This document shows, in pieces, positions 9,561-17,656 of a stretch of 64,000 nucleotides of DNA. The notes under the pieces are model-generated. The model worked only from the letters and a program-made list of their open reading frames with translations, had not been told where the DNA came from and made no database searches. The first letter of the stretch is position 1, and every line of letters begins with the position of its first letter. Origin of the DNA: Collinsella ureilytica. GTDB lineage: Bacteria; Actinomycetota; Coriobacteriia; Coriobacteriales; Coriobacteriaceae. A program made the position numbers and the translations under genes. The stretch spans positions 496,001-560,000 of the forward strand of contig NZ_JAIMFO010000004.1 of NCBI RefSeq assembly GCF_019795105.1, read 5' to 3'.

Positions 9561-11711
9561 TTACATCAGCTCACAGATACGTTCGGCAAAGGCAACTGGA
9601 TCCTCAGGCAGCATGCCCTCTACCAACAGCGCCTGATCATACAAAAGCCCGGTATACAGAGACAGACGCTCCTGGTCTTTTTGCTCAAATGAAGCTGTTA
9701 ACTTGGCAAAGACTGGATGCTCGGCATTGAGCTCGAGCACGCGCACCGAACGGGGTAGATCGGCACCTTCAGCCTCAGGGCCTCGCGCCATGACCTTTTC
9801 CATCTCCAAAGAGACCGGACCTTCTGTGGTAATAGCTGCCGGAGCATCTACTAGGCGGGCAGATACCGAGACCCGCTCCACCTTGCCATCCAGCGCTTCT
9901 TTCATGGCTTGGAACAGATCCTTATGTGCCCGGGTTGCTTCCTCAGCGGTCTTCTTCTCATCCTCTGAAGCTAGATCAATATCACCGCTCGCCACATTCT
10001 TAAACTCAATGCTCCGATCTTCAAGCTCGGGCTCAGCGCCATCGGCCACAGCAGTCTCAGCAGCCGCACGTGCTGTCTCATCCTCAAAGACCTTCGGCAG
10101 ACCCTTTGCCTCATAGACGCGCATGGCCTGCAGCGTGAACTCATCCACATCTGCCGTACAGAGCAACACGTCGTATCCACGGGAGAGCACGCTGCGTACC
10201 ACGGGCATCTTGGAGAGGCGGGTGCGGTCATCTCCTGCAGCAAAGTAAATTGCAGTTTGGCCAGCCGGCATTGAGCGAGCGTACTCATCAAGCGTGACCA
10301 TCCGGTTTTCCCGAGCACTCCAGAAGAGCAAGAGATCTGCCAGCTCGGACGCCTTCATGCCATAGCTTGAATAGATACCAAACTTAAGCCCACGACCAAA
10401 GTTCTCAAAGAAGGTCTCGTATGCTTCGCGATCCTTGTCGCGCATCTCAGCAAGCTCAGAGCCAATCTTTTTCTCAATACGGCTTGCAATCGCGCGCAGC
10501 TGGCGATCTTGCTGCAAGGTTTCACGGCTAATGTTTAAGGAAACGTCTGCAGAATCTACGATGCCACGTACAAAATTAAAGTGATCAGGCAAAAGGTCAG
10601 CGCACTTCTCCATGATCATGACATTTGAACTGTAGAGCGCCAAACCCTTCTCATACTCGCGGCTATAGAGGTCAAAGGGTGCCTTGCCAGGAATGAAGAG
10701 CAAGGCATCGTACTCAAGGGTACCTTCTGCATGGAAAGAAATCGTGCGCGCCGGTGCCTCCCAGTCATGGAAGGTGCTCTTATAGAACTCGGCGTACTCC
10801 TCATCTTCTACCTCAGATGAGCGCTTCTTCCAGATGGGCGTCATGGAGTTTAAAGTCTCAAGCTCCTCATACTCCTCGTACTCGGGAGCATGGGAAGAGG
10901 CATCGGCAGCGTGGGCGACATCGCTTGCGTCGGCCTTGCCCTCACTATCCGAAGCGCTGGCTGTGCCATGTTCGGCGCTGCTATCTCCTTGCGCATCTGT
11001 TGTCTGAGAACTCGAAGGCTGCTCATCGTCTTTTGCAGGCTCAGGCTTAGGACGGCTCTTGGTCACCAGCATCTGAATCGGATAGCGCACATAGTTGCTA
11101 TAGCGCCTTACCAGATCCTTTAGACCCCACTCCGTGAGATAGGTCTCAAAGCTCTCACCAGGCTCGCCCTGCTCTCCAGGCAGATTATCACGAAGCGTCA
11201 AGATCACATCGGTACCGTGGGTCTCACGCTCGCCCTCAGAAATGGTATAGCCCTCAAGGCCGTCCGACTCCCACACATGCGCAACATCCTCGCCAAAGGC
11301 TCGGCTTACCACGCGAACCTTTTTGGCAACCATAAAGGCGGAATAAAAGCCCACGCCAAACTGACCAATGATATCCAAGGTATTGCCCTGGTGCTCAGCA
11401 TTTTCGCTCTTAAACTCCTGGCTTCCCGAGTGCGCAATCGTGCCCAAGTTGCGCTCAAGCTCATCGGCCGTCATACCAATACCGTTATCTGACACCGTGA
11501 GCGTGCGAGCCTCAGGATCAACCGAAAGCCGAATTGCTAGGCTATCCTGATCTACCTGCACACTCGAGTCAGTTAGACCCTTGAAGTTGAGTTTATCCAC
11601 CGCATCAGATGCGTTAGAGATCAGCTCACGCAAAAAGATCTCACGGTTTGTATAAATAGAATTGATCATGAGATCGAGGAGCTTTTTGCTCTCTGTCTTG
11701 AACTTACGCAT
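9561..11711 (-). CDS. htpG: HtpG (Hsp90) chaperone with long charged linker
   Basis: ATP-dependent dimeric chaperone. The N-domain has the GHKL motifs LRELISNASDAVDKL, DNGIGM (77-80 region) and IGQFGVGFYSAFM. The middle domain follows from about residue 290 (TPIWKKRSSEVEDEEY), with NISRETLQQDR, and then a C-terminal dimerisation region. Between N and middle domains, residues about 219-285 form a Ser/Ala/Asp/Glu-rich segment absent from E. coli HtpG and reminiscent of the eukaryotic Hsp90 charged linker. Total length is 716 against about 620-640 in most bacteria. The ATG at 11711 gives the canonical MRKFKTESKKLLDLMI start, with a GGAAGGA site. No HAIR or CIRCE motif is seen upstream. Confidence 0.96.
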   Translation of the reverse strand: MRKFKTESKKLLDLMINSIYTNREIFLRELISNASDAVDKLNFKGLTDSSVQVDQDSLAIRLSVDPEARTLTVSDNGIGMTADELERNLGTIAHSGSQEFKSENAEHQGNTLDIIGQFGVGFYSAFMVAKKVRVVSRAFGEDVAHVWESDGLEGYTISEGERETHGTDVILTLRDNLPGEQGEPGESFETYLTEWGLKDLVRRYSNYVRYPIQMLVTKSRPKPEPAKDDEQPSSSQTTDAQGDSSAEHGTASASDSEGKADASDVAHAADASSHAPEYEEYEELETLNSMTPIWKKRSSEVEDEEYAEFYKSTFHDWEAPARTISFHAEGTLEYDALLFIPGKAPFDLYSREYEKGLALYSSNVMIMEKCADLLPDHFNFVRGIVDSADVSLNISRETLQQDRQLRAIASRIEKKIGSELAEMRDKDREAYETFFENFGRGLKFGIYSSYGMKASELADLLLFWSARENRMVTLDEYARSMPAGQTAIYFAAGDDRTRLSKMPVVRSVLSRGYDVLLCTADVDEFTLQAMRVYEAKGLPKVFEDETARAAAETAVADGAEPELEDRSIEFKNVASGDIDLASEDEKKTAEEATRAHKDLFQAMKEALDGKVERVSVSARLVDAPAAITTEGPVSLEMEKVMARGPEAEGADLPRSVRVLELNAEHPVFAKLTASFEQKDQERLSLYTGLLYDQALLVEGMLPEDPVAFAERICELM

Positions 11712-11821
11712 ACAAATACGTTCCTTCCCATGCACGATCCAGTGCCAAAGTGGCAAACCTACTATATTCAGACTTAGATCTTATAACCTGAATGCGCTGA
11801 GATATGCATGCTCAAGAAAAA

Positions 11822-11868
11822 AGCGGTCTCCTCTCGCTCTAAGCTCTTAGATACGAAAGGAGGCCGCT
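11822..11868 (-). terminator. Intrinsic terminator of operon A
   Basis: Read leftward, AGCGGCCTCCT pairs with AGGAGACCGCT (one mismatch) and is followed by TTTTTTCTT. It lies about 130 bp past the FSA stop codon and between that operon and htpG. Confidence 0.85.
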
Positions 11869-11996
11869 AAAAGGAACCTTCAACTGCAGGCACTAAAGGA
11901 GCGCGCTGCACTTATGCGAATAGCTTCACTACCAACGCATCAAGTCGGTATACGCACCGCAATACAACGTAGACAGACAGGTATACAAGCTTGGCC

Positions 11997-12680
11997 TTAT
12001 GCGCCAGCAACTACCTTTGCCCAGTCTGCCTCAAAGGATGCAAGACCTTGATCGGTGAGTGGATGGCGTACGCACTTCTTAAGAGCTGCCATAGGAACGG
12101 TTGCAATATCTGCTCCCATAAGAGCTGCTTGTACCACGTGGTTTGGTGTACGTACAGAGGCGGTAATGATCTCTACCTCACCATCAACGTTTTTGCCTGA
12201 CCAGTCATAGTTACCAATGCAGGCAATCACATCTCCTAACTGAGAGATGCCATCTTCTGCAATATCGTCAAAGCGTCCTACAAACGGAGAGATATAGCGA
12301 GCTCCTGCATTTGCTGCAAGCAGTGCTTGGGCGGCAGAAAAAACTAGAGTCATATTGACGCGAATGCCAGCATCGGCAAGAGCGCGACAAGCCGCAAGGC
12401 CAGCCTCACATACCGGAAGCTTTACCACGATATTGGGGGCAAGGGCAGCTAAGCGCTTTCCTTCCTCAATCATGCCTTCGGTATCGGTGGCTGTAGACTC
12501 AGCAGAGACTGGAAGGCCTTCGCAAAGCTTGGCGATCTTTAACATATGAGGCTCAAAGTCTTGAAGCTTGCCTCCGGTTTTTGCATACAGAGTTGGATTG
12601 GTAGTAACGCCTGCCAAACAACCCCAGCCCTTTGCCTCTGCAATCTCATCAAGATCAGCAGTGTCGATAAAGAATTTCAT
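11997..12680 (-). CDS. Fructose-6-phosphate aldolase/transaldolase-like protein, copy 1
   Basis: Class I aldolase of the small transaldolase (TalC/FSA) family: Schiff-base lysine K87 in NIVVKLPVC, GVTTNPTL near residue 24, RYISPFVGRFDDI and the HPLTDQGLASFEADW tail. Length 227 (FsaA is about 220). FSA enzymes cleave fructose-6-P to dihydroxyacetone and glyceraldehyde-3-P; TalC-type members do transaldolase chemistry, and sequence alone does not settle which. Last gene of operon A, behind EIIC, where its substrate would be fructose-6-P made by the AlsE-like epimerase. The reading frame is identical at nucleotide level to the copy at 18548-19231, apart from the final codon and stop (GCA TAA here, GCT TAG there). 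Confidence 0.92.
   Translation of the reverse strand: MKFFIDTADLDEIAEAKGWGCLAGVTTNPTLYAKTGGKLQDFEPHMLKIAKLCEGLPVSAESTATDTEGMIEEGKRLAALAPNIVVKLPVCEAGLAACRALADAGIRVNMTLVFSAAQALLAANAGARYISPFVGRFDDIAEDGISQLGDVIACIGNYDWSGKNVDGEVEIITASVRTPNHVVQAALMGADIATVPMAALKKCVRHPLTDQGLASFEADWAKVVAGA
12001..12680 (-). repeat. 680-bp identical direct repeat, copy 1
   Basis: By eye every base from 12001 to 12680 equals 18552-19231, including third codon positions. Identity begins inside the last sense codon and stops exactly at the ATG; flanks are unrelated. Confidence 0.93.
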
Positions 12681-12740
12681 AGGTATCTATCTCCTAAATG
12701 CGCACTTCAGAGCAAACTTACAGGTATTTCGGGAGAGCAA

Positions 12741-13853
12741 CTACATGACTACGATGCTGTCGAGGTCAAGATCTTCTTCTTCAGCCTCAGCATTTGCAGG
12801 AGCCTCTTCTTCAGTCACATGCGGATGGATTAAGGCATATACCACGCCTGTCACCAGAACGTTTGTAGCGATTGCAGCAAGTCCTGCCCACCAAAGACCA
12901 CCCATCGTAGGAAGCATTAAGAAGCCGCCAAAAGGAACCGTTGCACCAGCACCCTGGGTAAAGGTCATCAAAACAGCTCCACCTGCAGCACCACCGCACA
13001 TAGAAGCAATAATGCCCCGTGCCATATTGTTCATGATGATTGGGATAACACCTTCAACGATGTTCACTATACCCATAGGAACGGCTGACTCGAGATTTTC
13101 AATCTCTCCTTTCGTGAAGATATTCTTCTTGCACGCTTTGGCAACAAGGTAGGCAAATCCAAAACCAATAGGCACAGACGTATTTGCGAGCTGCAAGGCA
13201 GTCACCGGTCCGTTAATACCCTCTGCCTGCAGCGTTAAGGTAAATGCATAGACTGTTTTGTTAATCGGGCCACCAAAGTCAATAACCGACAAACCTCCAA
13301 TAAGCGCACCAAATACGGTATTGGAAGCCCCACTCATGCTCGTCAGTACTCCGGTCAGCCAGTCGGTAAATGCAGAAACGGGAGCACCAATGACATACGC
13401 CATGATCAAGCCAGACGTCAAGCAGCCCACAAACGGCACGATCAGGGTCGGCATAAGACCTTTTGCCCACGTAGGCACCTTAATATAGCTCAGTGCTGCC
13501 AGTGTAATCCATCCCGCAAGATAGCCGCCAAGCATGCCGCCAATGAAGCCCGCGCTAATTGCCTGCGCCATCATGCCAGTTACAAAACCGGGCGCAATAC
13601 CAGGTTTTCCGGCAATCGAAAATGCGATACCTGTTGCAATAATGGCAGGAAGCATACCTAAGCCCTTGGCACCAATGGTTGCCAAGCAATCCCAGAACGA
13701 GAACTCACCGATCGTAAGCGAATCCTGAGCACCGCCTCCCATCGACATGCCAATAGCGATCACAAAACCTGCTCCGCACACCACAGGGATCATGTAAGAA
13801 ATGGCGGTCAGCAGATGACCTTTAATATTGAGACGCTTGAATAGATCTTTCAT
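12741..13853 (-). CDS. PTS fructose-family EIIC permease (operon A)
   Basis: Membrane channel domain of a fructose-type PTS. The 370-residue, very hydrophobic protein opens with a short cytoplasmic helix and SYMIPVVCGAGFVIAIG, and contains the family-defining GKPGIAPGF and VIDFGGPINKTVYAF, where the substrate-loop Gly-Pro-Ile-Asn-Lys is conserved, plus about 9 membrane spans. The end is acidic (EEEDLDLDSIVVM). The ATG at 13853 has an AGAAAGG site. It follows a separate EIIB gene by 47 bp; no EIIA domain or gene is present in this operon, so phosphate must come from an EIIA encoded elsewhere. The context (AlsE-like epimerase) suggests a ketose such as allulose or a related sugar (inference). 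Confidence 0.92.
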   Translation of the reverse strand: MKDLFKRLNIKGHLLTAISYMIPVVCGAGFVIAIGMSMGGGAQDSLTIGEFSFWDCLATIGAKGLGMLPAIIATGIAFSIAGKPGIAPGFVTGMMAQAISAGFIGGMLGGYLAGWITLAALSYIKVPTWAKGLMPTLIVPFVGCLTSGLIMAYVIGAPVSAFTDWLTGVLTSMSGASNTVFGALIGGLSVIDFGGPINKTVYAFTLTLQAEGINGPVTALQLANTSVPIGFGFAYLVAKACKKNIFTKGEIENLESAVPMGIVNIVEGVIPIIMNNMARGIIASMCGGAAGGAVLMTFTQGAGATVPFGGFLMLPTMGGLWWAGLAAIATNVLVTGVVYALIHPHVTEEEAPANAEAEEEDLDLDSIVVM

Positions 13854-13900
13854 CGTCTTACCTTTCTCAATAAGCCAGCAGCTCCTAGCTTGATGTGAAC

Positions 13901-14212
13901 CTACTTGCCTGCCAGCTCATGGAGCTTTGCGATCAACTTCTTAGGTGACTTGATTGCCATTTCAGTGGGAACCTTGACGGTCTTCTTTCCTTCGAAGCGC
14001 TCTTCTCCCGCTATCTTTACGTCTACTGCAAGAATGACAATGTCTGCCTGGGCAATATCTTCGGCAGAAAGCGCATTCTCAATTCCGATCGTGCCCTGTG
14101 TTTCCATCTTTATCGAATCCCCTGCAGCTACTGCCGCATCCACCAGGGCTTTTTGCGCCATATAGGTATGGGCGATTCCGACTGTGCACGCACTAACTCC
14201 AACGATGTTCAT
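13901..14212 (-). CDS. PTS fructose-family EIIB (operon A)
   Basis: Soluble phosphocarrier that passes phosphate from EIIA to sugar at EIIC. The 103-residue product carries the phospho-cysteine C9 in VSACTVGIAHTYMAQ, followed by ETQGTIGIENALS and ADIVILAVDVKIAGEERF, all typical of fructose EIIB. GGAGATCAG precedes the ATG at 14212. Gene order is epimerase, EIIB, EIIC, aldolase. Confidence 0.94.
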   Translation of the reverse strand: MNIVGVSACTVGIAHTYMAQKALVDAAVAAGDSIKMETQGTIGIENALSAEDIAQADIVILAVDVKIAGEERFEGKKTVKVPTEMAIKSPKKLIAKLHELAGK

Positions 14213-14299
14213 GACTGATCTCCTTTACATTTCAGCCTTTTCAGGCAGACTACAACGACTGCAAATAAGAAACGAGCGCTCCTGTGTTATCTAGGCGAA

Positions 14300-14986
14300 C
14301 TAGAGCGCCACGCCTGTTTCATCCTCAAGCTGACGATGAAACTCTGAAATTGCCTCTGGAAGGGTTGGCTTTAAATCAAAAAGGCCTGAGTTGCCAACAA
14401 CTAAAATGTCTGCACCAGCCTCATACAACGTCTTATACGTTGACATATTGACTTGTCCATCAATTTGAATCTTGAAGTTCAGCCCACGCTCCGCACGTAC
14501 CGAACGCGCCTCGGCGATCTTGTCCAGCATGGCAGGAATAAAGGTCTGACCTGCAAAGCCCGTATCAACCGTCATGATCGTTAAGATATCGACTTGATCA
14601 AGATAAGCGGCGGTTGTAGCAAGCGGCGTGGCAGGACTTAAAACCACACCAAACTGATTGCCCTTCTCGCGCACACGTTTAATCAAGCGAAATGCATTGC
14701 GCTCAATCGTTTCAGCCTGAAACGATAGGCAATCTTGCTCACCGAGCTGAAACATCTCTGTGAACAGTGTCGGATTCTCAACCATCAGATGAACATCCAT
14801 TGGAATCGAGCTGGCTTTCCGCAAAGAATTTGCAAAGGCCGGAGTAAGCGCCATATTGGGGCAGAAATGACTGTCCATGACATCGACGTGATATAGATCA
14901 AAGGCCTGATCCATAACAGGAAGTTCCTGGCTTACGCGAAGCACATCAATACACATGAGCGACGGGGCAATGAGTGGCTTGGTCAC
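14300..14986 (-). CDS. Ribulose-phosphate 3-epimerase family, AlsE-like (allulose-6-P 3-epimerase)
   Basis: TIM-barrel epimerase. Metal-binding residues H33 and D35 lie in YHVDVMDSHF, H66 in DVHLMV, and the catalytic Asp in MTVDTGFAGQTFIPAMLDKI, with phosphate-binding GGN-equivalent ILVVGNSGLF. The wording PSLMC, TVD-GFAGQ-FIP-MLDK and VGNSGLF is closer to E. coli AlsE (D-allulose-6-P to D-fructose-6-P) than to pentose Rpe. An oddity is Ser in place of the Gly of the MDG motif. 228 residues, GGAGGATATTGTG upstream. First gene of the LacI-controlled operon A, feeding fructose-6-P to the FSA two genes downstream. A pentose-phosphate epimerase role cannot be excluded. Confidence 0.8.
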   Translation of the reverse strand: MTKPLIAPSLMCIDVLRVSQELPVMDQAFDLYHVDVMDSHFCPNMALTPAFANSLRKASSIPMDVHLMVENPTLFTEMFQLGEQDCLSFQAETIERNAFRLIKRVREKGNQFGVVLSPATPLATTAAYLDQVDILTIMTVDTGFAGQTFIPAMLDKIAEARSVRAERGLNFKIQIDGQVNMSTYKTLYEAGADILVVGNSGLFDLKPTLPEAISEFHRQLEDETGVAL

Positions 14987-15128
14987 AATATCCTCCTAGA
15001 AATACGCACGTCTGTAGGCTTTTGATCCCTCAGGCGCGAGTTCGATGCGCACGTTCGATGAGCGCATTCACGATCAGTACGCTCACATGCAAGCAGAGTG
15101 AGAAATCCTTTACCCAATTCCTTGGTGT

Positions 15129-15158
15129 AGAGTAATCGTTTACTCAAACAGGGGTCAA
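15129..15158 (-). promoter_or_regulatory. Probable promoter of operon A
   Basis: Read leftward: -35 TTGACC (15153-15158), 17-18 bp spacer, weak -10 TTACTC/TACTCT (15129-15135). The operator at 15130-15145 covers the -10 and spacer, which fits repression. Confidence 0.5.
15130..15145. promoter_or_regulatory. LacI-type operator O1
   Basis: Palindrome GAGTAATCGTTTACTC, arms GAGTAA and TTACTC around a central CG. It also resembles a cre core (GTAAACG on the minus strand), so a global CcpA-like protein is an alternative ligand. Confidence 0.65.
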
Positions 15159-15174
15159 GCAGAAAGGGAAAAAT

Positions 15175-15208
15175 GACCGTTCACGGATAAATACCGACCG
15201 TTTACGGA
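15175..15208. promoter_or_regulatory. 21-bp-spaced direct repeats upstream of the -35
   Basis: GACCGTTCACGGA (15175-15187) and GACCGTTTACGGA (15196-15208), 12 of 13 identical, two helical turns apart and each a near-palindrome CCGT-NN-ACGG. Placed at about -58 and -79 relative to the inferred start, the position of an activator site. Confidence 0.55.
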
Positions 15209-15260
15209 CTTTTATTCACGTGTTTTAGAACGATTTCCAGGCTTTGCACGTTGAATAATT

Positions 15261-15276
15261 GAGAATACGATTACTC
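15261..15276. promoter_or_regulatory. LacI-type operator O2
   Basis: GAGAATACGATTACTC, sharing the right arm and CG centre with O1, 131 bp upstream of it and 40 bp past the lacI stop. May act with O1 by looping. Confidence 0.5.
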
Positions 15277-15315
15277 ATATACGGCATAGAGAGTCCCTAA
15301 TGGGGTCTGCAGCGT

Positions 15316-16332
15316 CTACTCGCGCCGTGTGGTTTCGCGACGAACCAAGCCGACGGGAAGCGTGATGTGCGCCTCTTTGGGCTCAGCGCCCCGCACCATC
15401 TCAAGCATCAATAATGCGGCTCGTTCCCCTATTTTGTGTGAGTCTTGGTGCACTGTGGTCAGTGGCGGACGTGCAAATCGCGCTAAGGTGATGTCGTCGT
15501 AGCCAACAACTGCCACCTCGTCCGGCACCAACATATAGCGAGCGCTCAGCGTTTCTAACGCACCAACTGCAAGACGATCGGTCTCGCAAAAGAGTCCATC
15601 AAACTCCACACCGTTTGCAATGAGGCTTGAAACAATTTCTTTGCCAGCATCGATAGAGGACTTAACAGGCGAGATGATTCGATCTGGATCCAGCTCAAGG
15701 CCAAGTGAGCGCAAACCCGCAAGGAAGCCGTCTGTTCGCGCCTGTGTTACCGGCGACTCAGCACTTGCGGTAATCACCACAGGATTTCGGCTTCCGCTCT
15801 CCCAGAGCTCTTGTGCTGCCAGCATGCCTCCTCGGTGATTATCAGATGAAATGCATGCGACCTTTCCACCCACGCCGGTATCTACAAATCGATCAACGTA
15901 AATGGTTGGAACAACGCGCTTTAAGGCATCACGAACATCTTCACGGCTATTCGCGCTAATCACTCCCGCAACACTTAAGGCGGAAAGTTGGGCATGACAA
16001 GCGCGCTCCATCTCTACCGAGTTGTTCGTATTAAAAATTGTAATTGAATAGTCATTCTCAAAGAACACCTGCTGCATAGCAAGGATCATGCTTGAGAAGT
16101 ATTCATTTGAGATATTTGGAACTACCACGCCAACAACATTACTGCGCTTCTTGCGCAAGCCCTTCGCAAGCGAATTGGGCTGGTAATTATACTTTTCTAT
16201 TGCCTCTCGTACTCGCTTCTCGGTCTCTGGAGAAAAGCGGCCGTTTTGATTAATAACACGAGATACCGTTGCAACGGAGACGCCACACATCTCGGCGATA
16301 TCCTTTGCCGTTACCTGACGATCATCCGCCAC
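15316..16332 (-). CDS. LacI-family repressor of operon A
   Basis: 338-residue sugar-responsive regulator: HTH (TAKDIAEMCGVSVATVSRVINQ), hinge helix PNSLAKGLRKKRS, and a periplasmic-binding-protein-like ligand domain ending in VAVVGYDDITLARFARPPLTTVHQD. Typical length and intact. The likely start is a GTG at 16332, with AAGAGG almost touching it; a slightly later start is possible. It stands immediately upstream of the operon in the same direction, with two matching operators in between, so it most likely represses alsE-EIIB-EIIC-FSA until its sugar ligand appears (inference). Confidence 0.93.
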   Translation of the reverse strand: MADDRQVTAKDIAEMCGVSVATVSRVINQNGRFSPETEKRVREAIEKYNYQPNSLAKGLRKKRSNVVGVVVPNISNEYFSSMILAMQQVFFENDYSITIFNTNNSVEMERACHAQLSALSVAGVISANSREDVRDALKRVVPTIYVDRFVDTGVGGKVACISSDNHRGGMLAAQELWESGSRNPVVITASAESPVTQARTDGFLAGLRSLGLELDPDRIISPVKSSIDAGKEIVSSLIANGVEFDGLFCETDRLAVGALETLSARYMLVPDEVAVVGYDDITLARFARPPLTTVHQDSHKIGERAALLMLEMVRGAEPKEAHITLPVGLVRRETTRRE

Positions 16333-16712
16333 CTCTTGCCACCTGCCTCGTGTTCACGTGTGCACTCCTTACCTGGCAGCCCAGCTCACAGGTCGCTGGG
16401 CACCTTGGGCGCAATGAGATCTCATCCTTTACCTGCCTGACATCCTAGCATGTAGCGAGAAAGCAACACAGACGAGCTGGCACAGAAGTACGAATAGCCT
16501 CCTCTCCTGTGGCAGTGATCGCCGACAGAAAAGGAGGCTTTCAAACAAATGTCTAAGAGCGAGGATATGACGCTCAATCGATCAAACAACTGAATACATC
16601 ACTGCCGATGTGCGAAAGGCTCAAACAACCTTCTCAACGTTTCGAGCAGACAAACCGCTCAACCCTTACGCACGCAACCCAGCGCCTGTAAGCGCCACCT
16701 CAGGCCAGTAGC
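16333..16712. other. Intergenic between transketolase operon end and lacI
   Basis: 380 bp with no credible gene. Contains the hairpin at 16496-16539; the promoter of the operon-A lacI gene should be at its left end but is not obvious. Confidence 0.5.
16496..16539 (-). terminator. Terminator-like hairpin after operon B
   Basis: Perfect 8-bp arms AGCCTCCT and AGGAGGCT around a 28-nt loop, about 175 bp beyond the transketolase stop. The T-run is poor on both strands. Confidence 0.45.
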
Positions 16713-17654
16713 CTATGCCAGCACTTCACGCACAGCCTTGATAACACCTTCGGCATTCAGGCCATACTTGTCTAGCAAATCAACAGCTGGGCCAGACTCG
16801 CCAAAGACATCATTCACGCCAAGCTTACGCACCGGAACGGGGCAGGTAGGTGCCAGAGCATCGAGCACGGCAGCACCCAAGCCGCCGATGACTGAATGCT
16901 CCTCGCAGGTCACCACATGGCCAGTCTTTGATGCGCTCTTGATTACTAGCTCATCATCAAAGGGCTTAATCGTATGGATGTTGATGACCTCAGCAGAAAT
17001 GCCCTCACCAGCAAGCTGCTCTGCTGCCTCAAGAGCACGGCCAACCATCAAACCGCAGGCCACAATGGTCACGTCGGTACCCTCACGCATGACCATGCCA
17101 CGACCTAACTCAAACGAATAGGTCTCAGGATCATTAATAACCGGTGTAGCCAAGCGACCAAAGCGCATGTATACCGGACCTTCCAGCTCATATGCTGCAC
17201 GTACAACGGCACGCGCCTCAACATCATCTGCTGGAACAATGACCGTCATGCCAGGAATGGTACGCATGAGCGCAATATCCTCATTGCACTGATGCGTGGC
17301 ACCATCTTCGCCTACAGAAATGCCTGCGTGCGTAGCACCAATTTTTACATTCAAGTGCGGGTAGCCAATGGAATTACGAACCTGCTCAAACGCACGCCCG
17401 GCAGCAAACATAGCAAAGGTGCTCGCAAAGGCCACATGCCCCGTTGTAGCAATACCTGCAGCCATAGACATGAGGTGACCCTCAGCAATGCCTACGTTGT
17501 AAAAACGATCCGGATAGGCGGCCTTAAACTTTCCGGTTTGCGTAGCGGCTGCCAGATCTGCATCTAACACAACAAAGTCATCGTGCTGAGCCCCAAGCTC
17601 CACCAAGGCTTCGCCGTAGCTTACGCGCGTAGCAATCTTTTGTACGTCGGCCAT
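16713..17654 (-). CDS. Transketolase C-terminal subunit (operon B)
   Basis: Second half of a split thiamine-diphosphate transketolase (Pyr and C-terminal domains), 313 residues. Visible family blocks are RFYNVGIAEGHLMSMAAG, with the catalytic Glu of the Pyr domain, FAMFAAGRAFEQVRNSI, THAGISVGEDGATHQCNEDIALMR and EEHSVIGGLGAAV. It transfers two-carbon ketol units between sugar phosphates once assembled with the N-terminal subunit encoded 2 bp upstream. Start ATG 17654 has AGGAGGTG. Last gene of operon B. Split transketolases are common in Gram-positive bacteria and in sugar-specific operons. Confidence 0.95.
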   Translation of the reverse strand: MADVQKIATRVSYGEALVELGAQHDDFVVLDADLAAATQTGKFKAAYPDRFYNVGIAEGHLMSMAAGIATTGHVAFASTFAMFAAGRAFEQVRNSIGYPHLNVKIGATHAGISVGEDGATHQCNEDIALMRTIPGMTVIVPADDVEARAVVRAAYELEGPVYMRFGRLATPVINDPETYSFELGRGMVMREGTDVTIVACGLMVGRALEAAEQLAGEGISAEVINIHTIKPFDDELVIKSASKTGHVVTCEEHSVIGGLGAAVLDALAPTCPVPVRKLGVNDVFGESGPAVDLLDKYGLNAEGVIKAVREVLA

Positions 17655-17656
17655 GA

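Larger units (their letters stand above)
14987..15315. other. Control region of operon A
   Basis: A 329-bp gap between the LacI gene and alsE, densely packed with sites: a likely promoter, two LacI-type operators and a pair of 13-bp direct repeats, listed separately. No open frame of note. Confidence 0.7.
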
